Assembly: GCF_946222305.1 (NCBI RefSeq)
Contig: NZ_CAMIHZ010000009.1
Span: forward strand, 1 to 64,000
Direction of reading: 5' to 3'
Length of the DNA stretch: 64,000 bases
From: an uncultured Corynebacterium sp.
GTDB taxonomy: Bacteria > Actinomycetota > Actinomycetes > Mycobacteriales > Mycobacteriaceae
Part shown: one piece after another, positions 59,423 to 64,000 of the stretch
Numbering within the stretch: position 1 is the first letter of the stretch
How the letters are laid out: every line of letters starts with the position of its first letter
Made by a program: the position numbers and the translations under genes
Notes under the pieces: model-generated
What the model was told of the DNA's origin: nothing
Databases searched by the model: none
What the model saw: only the letters and a program-made list of their open reading frames with translations

Positions 59423-60655
59423 ATGGCGAGGGAAGAAAACGTCCACGCTCGCCGTGGCACTCGATCGGTCATTCCCGCACGCTACGCTAAATCGACCATT
59501 GCTGCAGCTCTTGGCAGCCTGATGTTGGTTTCGGCCTGCACTATCGATAACGGTGGCTCTTCTAAGCCTTCTGCTGAACAAACCCAAGAGAAGGACTCCA
59601 AACAAGCGAGCCAGGTCAAAAATAATCTTTCCGCGAATGTGAATGATGGCGCGCAAGAATGGGGCGTCGATAAAAAAATTGAAGTAAGCAGCGGGAAAAA
59701 GATTTCCTCGGCGCTGCTTACCGACGCCGCTGGAAATACTGTTGAAGGCAAGTTTAATGACGACAAAACTCAGTGGACCTCCACGGGAGACCTGCAGTTC
59801 GGTACCTCCTACACCCTGACGGCGAAGGCGGGCGACAAAGAGATCAGTCGAACATTCACCACCAAGGCGGCGCAGGCTCTAACGAGCACAGCCCTTGCGC
59901 CTCTCGACGGTTCCACCGTAGGTGTGGCCCAAACGATTTCTCTGATTTTCGATACCGCCATTCCGGATCGCAAGGCCGTCGAGAAGGCCATCAAGGTGGA
60001 AACCGATAACAACACCGAAGGTGCCTTCTACTGGCTAAACGACAGGATGGTGCGCTGGCGTCCGAAGGATTACTGGAAGCCGGGGACCAAGGTGACGGTC
60101 AAAACAAAGCTGAAGGGTGTGGACCTCGGCAACGGAACCTATGCCACCGAAGATCGCACCGCGAAGTTCACCATCGGAGATGACGTTCGCGCCATCATCG
60201 ACGACAAAACCAAGATGATGGAGATCTTCAAAAACGGCAAGAAGATCAAGACTATGCCTACTTCCAACGGTCGCGACGGCGAATACGCCACGCCAAACGG
60301 TGTGTACACGGTGGGTGAACAGCACGAACAACTTATGATGGATTCAACAACTTACGGTTTGGCTTTGGATGCAGGCGGTTACCGTACATCAGTTTCCTAC
60401 GCCACACAGATGAGTTACTCCGGGATTTACATCCACGGCGCTCCATGGAGTGAGTACGCGCAAGGTTCGGCCAATACTTCCCACGGCTGTATCAATGTCT
60501 CCGTTCCGAACGCCAAGTGGGTTTACGAAAACCTGAAGCGCGGCGACATCGTGGAAGTGAAGAACACTTCCGGAGAAAAGCTCAATGGCCTCGATGGGTT
60601 GGGTGACTGGATGATTCCGTGGGAGAAGTGGAAGGCCGGAAACGCCGAGCAGTAG
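59423..60655 (+). CDS. L,D-transpeptidase (YkuD domain), lipoprotein with Ig-like domain
   Basis: A cell-wall cross-linking enzyme forming 3-3 peptide bonds. From the start used here (MAREENVHARR, 410 residues) a signal core AAALGSLMLVSAC ends in a lipobox cysteine. Ig-like domains follow, as in mycobacterial LdtMt2 (TSTALAPLDGSTVGV, then VRWRPKDYWKPGTKV). The YkuD catalytic domain has HGAPW, then SHGCINVS with the nucleophile Cys near the C-terminus. The frame is open to 59141, adding 94 residues without a signal peptide at their start, so the later start is preferred because the lipobox then sits at a normal distance. The end overlaps the convergent synthase gene by 74 bases. Confidence 0.88.
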   Translation: MAREENVHARRGTRSVIPARYAKSTIAAALGSLMLVSACTIDNGGSSKPSAEQTQEKDSKQASQVKNNLSANVNDGAQEWGVDKKIEVSSGKKISSALLTDAAGNTVEGKFNDDKTQWTSTGDLQFGTSYTLTAKAGDKEISRTFTTKAAQALTSTALAPLDGSTVGVAQTISLIFDTAIPDRKAVEKAIKVETDNNTEGAFYWLNDRMVRWRPKDYWKPGTKVTVKTKLKGVDLGNGTYATEDRTAKFTIGDDVRAIIDDKTKMMEIFKNGKKIKTMPTSNGRDGEYATPNGVYTVGEQHEQLMMDSTTYGLALDAGGYRTSVSYATQMSYSGIYIHGAPWSEYAQGSANTSHGCINVSVPNAKWVYENLKRGDIVEVKNTSGEKLNGLDGLGDWMIPWEKWKAGNAEQ

Positions 60656-61550
60656 CTTCCCGTGCCACCCGAGCAGCTATGCGCAGTTTGCGGTGGTGAG
60701 GGACCCGCACCCGCCGATGAGCGATGACCGCTGCCGGAGTTCTTTCCAGCTCATTGGTGAGCTCCGCAAAGAGGTCGTAGGCCAGCTGCACCCCATCTCG
60801 TGCTTGGGGAGGCAGTAGAGGGACTCCCTCGCGCGCTGCGCTCAATTCATCCCGGATCTCGCGGATAATTGCTGACTTAGCTGTGTCCGTCAGCCCTTCT
60901 TCAGCGACCTGCGGTAGATAGATTCTGGCCAAGTCGGCCGAATCATGGCGATAATCCCGCAGGAAATTCACCTTCTGGAACGCGGAGCCGAGAGAATATG
61001 CGGCCATGTGCGCTTGTGTCTGTTCTTCTTCGGACAGCGGATTGCCGTTGAGCTGCGCAGTTTTCGTAAATACCGCGTTACACATCCAGCCGATGACACC
61101 AGCGGAGCCGTGAATATACTGCGCCGCCGCTGCAGAATCATAGGCTACGGGTTCTGGATGCGTGGCGCTTTGCGCGTCCAAACGCATTGAATGGAAAAAA
61201 TCGCGGATGTGTTGCGCATCAAGTTGTGCCCAGCGTGCGGTATTAGCGAAGGCCTGTAATGAAGGGTTAGGGCTAAAGCCATCACTAATGGCGGTGAAGG
61301 TGGCATGTTCGTACTCATCCAAAACTTCTAGAATCCGTGCACCCGTTAGATTTGCGCCGGCAGCTGCGCCGTCCACTATCTCGTCAGCAACGCGAACCAT
61401 GCCGTAGATGTTCTGAATATGTGTACGCACAGGCTCACCCAGCAGCCGACACGCAAGCGAAAAGCTCGAAGAATACGACCGGATGATGTCTTTGGCGACT
61501 ACCTCAGCGACACGGGAATACTGCGAGAACGCAGCTAGCGAAGATCTCAT
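60582..61550 (-). CDS. Squalene/phytoene synthase family protein
   Basis: A 322-residue head-to-head prenyl synthase. Substrate-binding motifs are intact: SYSSSFSLACRLL near residue 25, the first Asp-rich motif DEIVD near 57, and the second NFLRDYRHDSADLARIYLP near 200. Such enzymes condense two GGPP or FPP to phytoene or squalene-type products. No crtI, crtEb or hpn genes are adjacent, so the product is undetermined. GGGGG precedes the ATG. The 3' end runs 74 bases into the L,D-transpeptidase gene on the opposite strand; the extra C-terminal Arg/Ser/Thr-rich tail lies in this overlap. Confidence 0.88.
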   Translation of the reverse strand: MRSSLAAFSQYSRVAEVVAKDIIRSYSSSFSLACRLLGEPVRTHIQNIYGMVRVADEIVDGAAAGANLTGARILEVLDEYEHATFTAISDGFSPNPSLQAFANTARWAQLDAQHIRDFFHSMRLDAQSATHPEPVAYDSAAAAQYIHGSAGVIGWMCNAVFTKTAQLNGNPLSEEEQTQAHMAAYSLGSAFQKVNFLRDYRHDSADLARIYLPQVAEEGLTDTAKSAIIREIRDELSAAREGVPLLPPQARDGVQLAYDLFAELTNELERTPAAVIAHRRVRVPHHRKLRIAARVAREATARRFRPSTSPTESSSHPTHRGH

Positions 61551-61662
61551 GATGCCCCCTACTGTAGCGCGAGTGTGTCTGAACTCATCTCTAGAATGGG
61601 GTCTGATCCCGCCTTGAGTGGGAAGTAGAAAATGGAACGCGTCTTCCGAAGGAGGATTGAAA

Positions 61663-61875
61663 ATGAGTCAGCAACTATTCAAGGTAGAAGGCATGAGCTG
61701 CGGTCACTGTGAGGCAGCAGTGCGCGAGGAAGTTTCGAAGATCCCGGGAGTGACGACCATTTCGGTGAGCGCACAGGAAGGCTCTCTGCAGGTTGACGAT
61801 GATGGGACCGTCGAGGCGAAGGATATTATCGCGGCTGTTGACGAGGCGGGGTATGACGCCACGTTGGTGGACTAA
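61663..61875 (+). CDS. Copper chaperone-like heavy-metal-associated (HMA) protein
   Basis: A 70-residue ferredoxin-like HMA domain with the metal-binding motif GMSCGHCEAAV near residues 11-21. It binds Cu(I) or a similar soft metal and usually passes it to a P-type ATPase. The start is set at 61663 by GGAGGA 6 bases upstream; the frame is open 15 codons further. No copA or csoR lies next to it in the window, so its partner is elsewhere. It converges on the flavin reductase with a 9-base gap. Confidence 0.92.
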   Translation: MSQQLFKVEGMSCGHCEAAVREEVSKIPGVTTISVSAQEGSLQVDDDGTVEAKDIIAAVDEAGYDATLVD

Positions 61876-61884
61876 CTGAAGCCC

Positions 61885-62415
61885 TTAGTCGGACTTCAGT
61901 TGTGCACTGCTGAAGTAGCGCCGATCTTTGAAGATTAATGCGGGAATATCGTCTTCAGGGTGTGCTGGGTCTGGAGCTTTCAGCACATCCGTTACTTCGG
62001 CAGCAATGAGAGTGGATTCTCCCGCACGGGCGGCATCGAGAATGTGCACTCGCAGCACCGCCCGCGCATTCGCCAAGAGTGGTTCCCCCGTCTTGGCACG
62101 TTGCCATCCTTGGTCTTCGCTAAAGCGAGCCGCCGAGGATTGTGCGAAAGACGTGGCGATAGAGGATTGGGCGTCGGAAAGAAAGTGCACCAGTTGGCTG
62201 TCGGAGCGTAAGATGCGTTCGGCCGAGCCCGTTCGTTTCATGAGGGAGAAGCTTATGGAGAGGGGATCGAGGTTCAGGGAGGCAACGCTCGAGACAGTGA
62301 TGCCGGCCGGTTCTCCGTCAACGGTTGCGGTGATTAATGCGACTCCTGCAGGATGACCTCGGAAGATGTCGCGGAACGCGGCTTGCTGGCACGACGTTTG
62401 TGTGGGGTCGGTCAT
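61885..62415 (-). CDS. Flavin reductase-like (FMN-binding) protein
   Basis: A 176-residue split-barrel flavoprotein of the flavin reductase family (HpaC/DIM6 type). Recognisable segments are the start AFRDIFRGHPAGVALITATVDGEPAG (written in part), TVSSVASLNLDPLSISFSL near residue 50, FAQSSAARF near 90, and a C-terminal FKDRRYFS. Such proteins supply reduced flavin to monooxygenases; a partner could be the LLM oxidoreductase 5 kb away, but nothing links them directly. The start is taken as MTDPTQTS at 62415 (GGAGG 12 bases upstream); the frame opens to 62478. Confidence 0.85.
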   Translation of the reverse strand: MTDPTQTSCQQAAFRDIFRGHPAGVALITATVDGEPAGITVSSVASLNLDPLSISFSLMKRTGSAERILRSDSQLVHFLSDAQSSIATSFAQSSAARFSEDQGWQRAKTGEPLLANARAVLRVHILDAARAGESTLIAAEVTDVLKAPDPAHPEDDIPALIFKDRRYFSSAQLKSD

Positions 62416-62529
62416 CGCGAGCAGAATCCTCCGTGCGAAAAGGTTGCGGAACGGTTTAAAGCATTTCTTGCTTTTCACTTAATTACTGTAGTCCTTTGCT
62501 GCTCCGACGCCCCGCGGTGGCCCGGAAAC

Positions 62530-62575
62530 GTGAAAGCGCCCAGCCCTTGTGAGATCAAGGGCTGGGCGCTTTCAC
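62530..62575 (-). terminator. 20-bp perfect hairpin downstream of the surface-protein gene
   Basis: GTGAAAGCGCCCAGCCCTTG (62530-62549) pairs perfectly with its complement (62556-62575) around a 6-base loop. There is no strong T-run. It lies 85 bases beyond the stop of the surface-protein gene. A smaller hairpin GAAGCTC/GAGCTTC lies at 62579-62604. Confidence 0.7.
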
Positions 62576-62659
62576 GAGGAAGCTCAAAGGCAAGTTCGAG
62601 CTTCGAAGGGGAGACGTGGGTACTTTACGGTGTCACTCGAAGTACCCTGCTTTAAGCCC

Positions 62660-64000
62660 CTAATCTTCCTCGCGACGCCGACGCAAGAGCATCAGTGCCC
62701 CGCCTGCCAGTAGTGCGGCGAGCGCAATTCCCGTCGTGATGGCCAGACCAGATAGGCCAGTCATTGCCAATTGGCCGGAACGCGACGAGTTATTCGCGGA
62801 GCCATTTGCGTCAATTCCTTCGCGACCACCTTGGTTTCCTCCGCTGACCCCGTTTGTGATTGGGGCTTGCGGGTTGGAACCCGTGCTTGGTTGGGTTGGT
62901 CGTGCGACATTGGCCCCGGAATCTCCAGGCGTTCCAGACCTGCTTGGCTTGCCCGAACCATTGGACTTGCCCGGCTGACTTGAGCCTTGCTTTCCTGGTT
63001 CGTTCGGCTTAGAAGTGCCTGGTTTGCCTGGCTTGCCTGGCTGACTTGGGGCGGCCGAACCCGGCAGGGTGGTGCCGGGGCGTGGTCCCATGGGGGTGCT
63101 GCTGCCCAAAGCTCCACCAGCGATTGCGCCGATAATTCCAGCGATGATTCCCTTATCAAGCGGATCGATACTCGACCCGCCCGGCTTATCCGGTTGCTCT
63201 GGGGTTGTGGTGTCGTCGCCTGGGTTGCCAGGTTGCTCTGGGGTTGTGGTGTCGTCGCCTGGGTTTTCCGGGGCTGCCACCGTGATCTGGATGGTATCGA
63301 TAACCTTGCCATCGCTATCCTTCACAGTCACGACTACCACAGAGCCGGGAGCTGCATCCGGATTGACCTTCACAGTAATGGAGCCATCTGGGTTCAAGGT
63401 CGCTTCGCCTGGGCCATCAGTGCTTACAGTGGTTCCTGGCTGCACCGGACCGCCGGTGTTTGGAACGGCAACAGTAGCGCCGGCTGCGGCGCTTCCGCCA
63501 GTCCAAATGGGGCTGACTCCGTTGAGCGGTGCGGGCGTCACGTTGATTTCCACCCAAGCAGTATGCGGATCAGCACCCGGTACCGTGGCGATCACTGGCA
63601 CGCGAATGAGAGTACCCGGCTGTGCATCCTTTGGAACGGTTACGGTAACCGCACCGTCCGTACCGATCTTCATATCGGTTGGCGCGCCAGGTCCCGGGGT
63701 GAACGTGGTTCCCGCTGGCGTATCAACAGCCTTGCCATTGTCAGTGAAGACTGGAGGCAAGGTCGTGATCTGTTGACCAGGGCTCGCCTGAACGGAGCCA
63801 TAGACAGGTACCGCAGTAGAGGCAGACGGATCCTCAGGTGCAGCCGTGCTCTCGACGACGAAAGGTACGTTGACAGTTTCCGTCGTGCCATCTGGGTAGG
63901 TCACAACCACCGGGATGTAGTAGGTACCAGGCTTCTTCCAGCTTGGGACCTCCATATGGATCTCACCGGTTTGCGGGTTGATGGACTTCGCCGAGACCGG
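62660..64000 (-). CDS. Rib-repeat cell-wall surface protein, LAMTG-anchored (5' end outside window)
   Basis: The C-terminal 446 residues of a larger surface protein; the frame is open through the window edge. From the edge inward there is a Rib/alpha-type domain (GTYYIPVVVTYPDGTTE near the edge), then two or three related beta-rich modules (TDMKIGTDGAVTVTVPKDAQ, then STDGPGEATLNPDGSITVKV). A 13-residue tandem repeat (NPGDDTTTPEQPG) and a short hydrophobic glycine patch (about 62 residues on) follow, then a collagen-like Pro/Gly/Lys/Ser stalk. The end is QLAMTG, a membrane span and RRRREED. LAxTG is the motif preferred by class E housekeeping sortases, in contrast to the LPxTG of the pilins in this window. 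It is an adhesin or stalk-type protein; the ligand is unknown. Confidence 0.85.
   Translation of the reverse strand, partial: PVSAKSINPQTGEIHMEVPSWKKPGTYYIPVVVTYPDGTTETVNVPFVVESTAAPEDPSASTAVPVYGSVQASPGQQITTLPPVFTDNGKAVDTPAGTTFTPGPGAPTDMKIGTDGAVTVTVPKDAQPGTLIRVPVIATVPGADPHTAWVEINVTPAPLNGVSPIWTGGSAAAGATVAVPNTGGPVQPGTTVSTDGPGEATLNPDGSITVKVNPDAAPGSVVVVTVKDSDGKVIDTIQITVAAPENPGDDTTTPEQPGNPGDDTTTPEQPDKPGGSSIDPLDKGIIAGIIGAIAGGALGSSTPMGPRPGTTLPGSAAPSQPGKPGKPGTSKPNEPGKQGSSQPGKSNGSGKPSRSGTPGDSGANVARPTQPSTGSNPQAPITNGVSGGNQGGREGIDANGSANNSSRSGQLAMTGLSGLAITTGIALAALLAGGALMLLRRRREED
63192..63269. repeat. 39-bp tandem repeat inside the surface-protein gene, two copies
   Basis: Two near-identical 39-base units (63192-63230, 63231-63269) encode NPGDDTTTPEQPG and NPGDDTTTPEQPD. 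They lie in the linker before the collagen-like stalk; copy number may vary between strains. Confidence 0.85.

Overview
The window is a stretch of a Corynebacterium chromosome. The support is gene content and order: class Ib ribonucleotide reductase with ferritin, a heterotrimeric SpaA-type pilus locus, class C sortases, mycobacterial/corynebacterial synteny blocks, IniA/IniC-type dynamin-like proteins and an AGCS alanine symporter. GC content is moderate, with frequent GTG and TTG starts. The species cannot be fixed from the sequence; a skin- or mucosa-associated, jeikeium/urealyticum-like lineage would fit but is inference.

Layout. 0-7.7 kb holds housekeeping and transport genes: a GCS2-family ligase, an acyl-CoA ligase, an alanine/Na+ symporter, pgm and a membrane-anchored DsbA-like oxidoreductase. 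7.9-20.05 kb is an accessory island beginning at tRNA-Ala(GGC): a tyrosine-integrase remnant, then five co-directional genes (shaft pilin, sortase, minor pilin, 2088-residue Cys-rich tip pilin, second sortase). A VKOR homologue follows, so the pilus island is bracketed by the two parts of a disulfide-forming pathway. 20.8-31.3 kb holds nadE, rpmJ, nrdHIE, ftn, nrdF, ctaD and serB; paired NrdR boxes precede nrdH.

33.1-41.6 kb is the most unusual part. It carries an acidic disordered protein with an ECF sigma factor, a membrane-anchored DnaK-like protein with an outer domain, two dynamin-like GTPases (IniC- and IniA-sized), and a divergent protein built from 13-residue Asp/Asn-Gly repeats. Three of its promoter regions share a GGGAAC-N16/17-GC(A/T) pattern, so I propose one sigma-controlled envelope-stress or membrane-remodelling module.

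41.8-53.8 kb matches the order of Mycobacterium tuberculosis Rv1329c-Rv1343c (dinG, pncB, clpS, DUF2017, P1 hydrolase, rhomboid, murI, MBL phosphodiesterase, rph, rdgB, DUF3817, LprD-like) but lacks the mec-cysO-cysM cassette. 53.8-62.5 kb is mixed: tRNA-Leu(TAG), bcp, an AbrB-family protein, an LLM oxidoreductase, a decayed trypsin-like gene, an MmpS-like lipoprotein, tRNA-Lys(CTT), an L,D-transpeptidase, a squalene/phytoene synthase, a CopZ-like chaperone and a flavin reductase. The window ends inside a large Rib-repeat surface protein with an LAMTG anchor.

A short dispersed motif around GCCAGCG-T/G-GGCGTCG followed by an A-rich tract recurs across the window, mostly at gene ends and in intergenic DNA. 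No insertion sequence or CRISPR array was seen.
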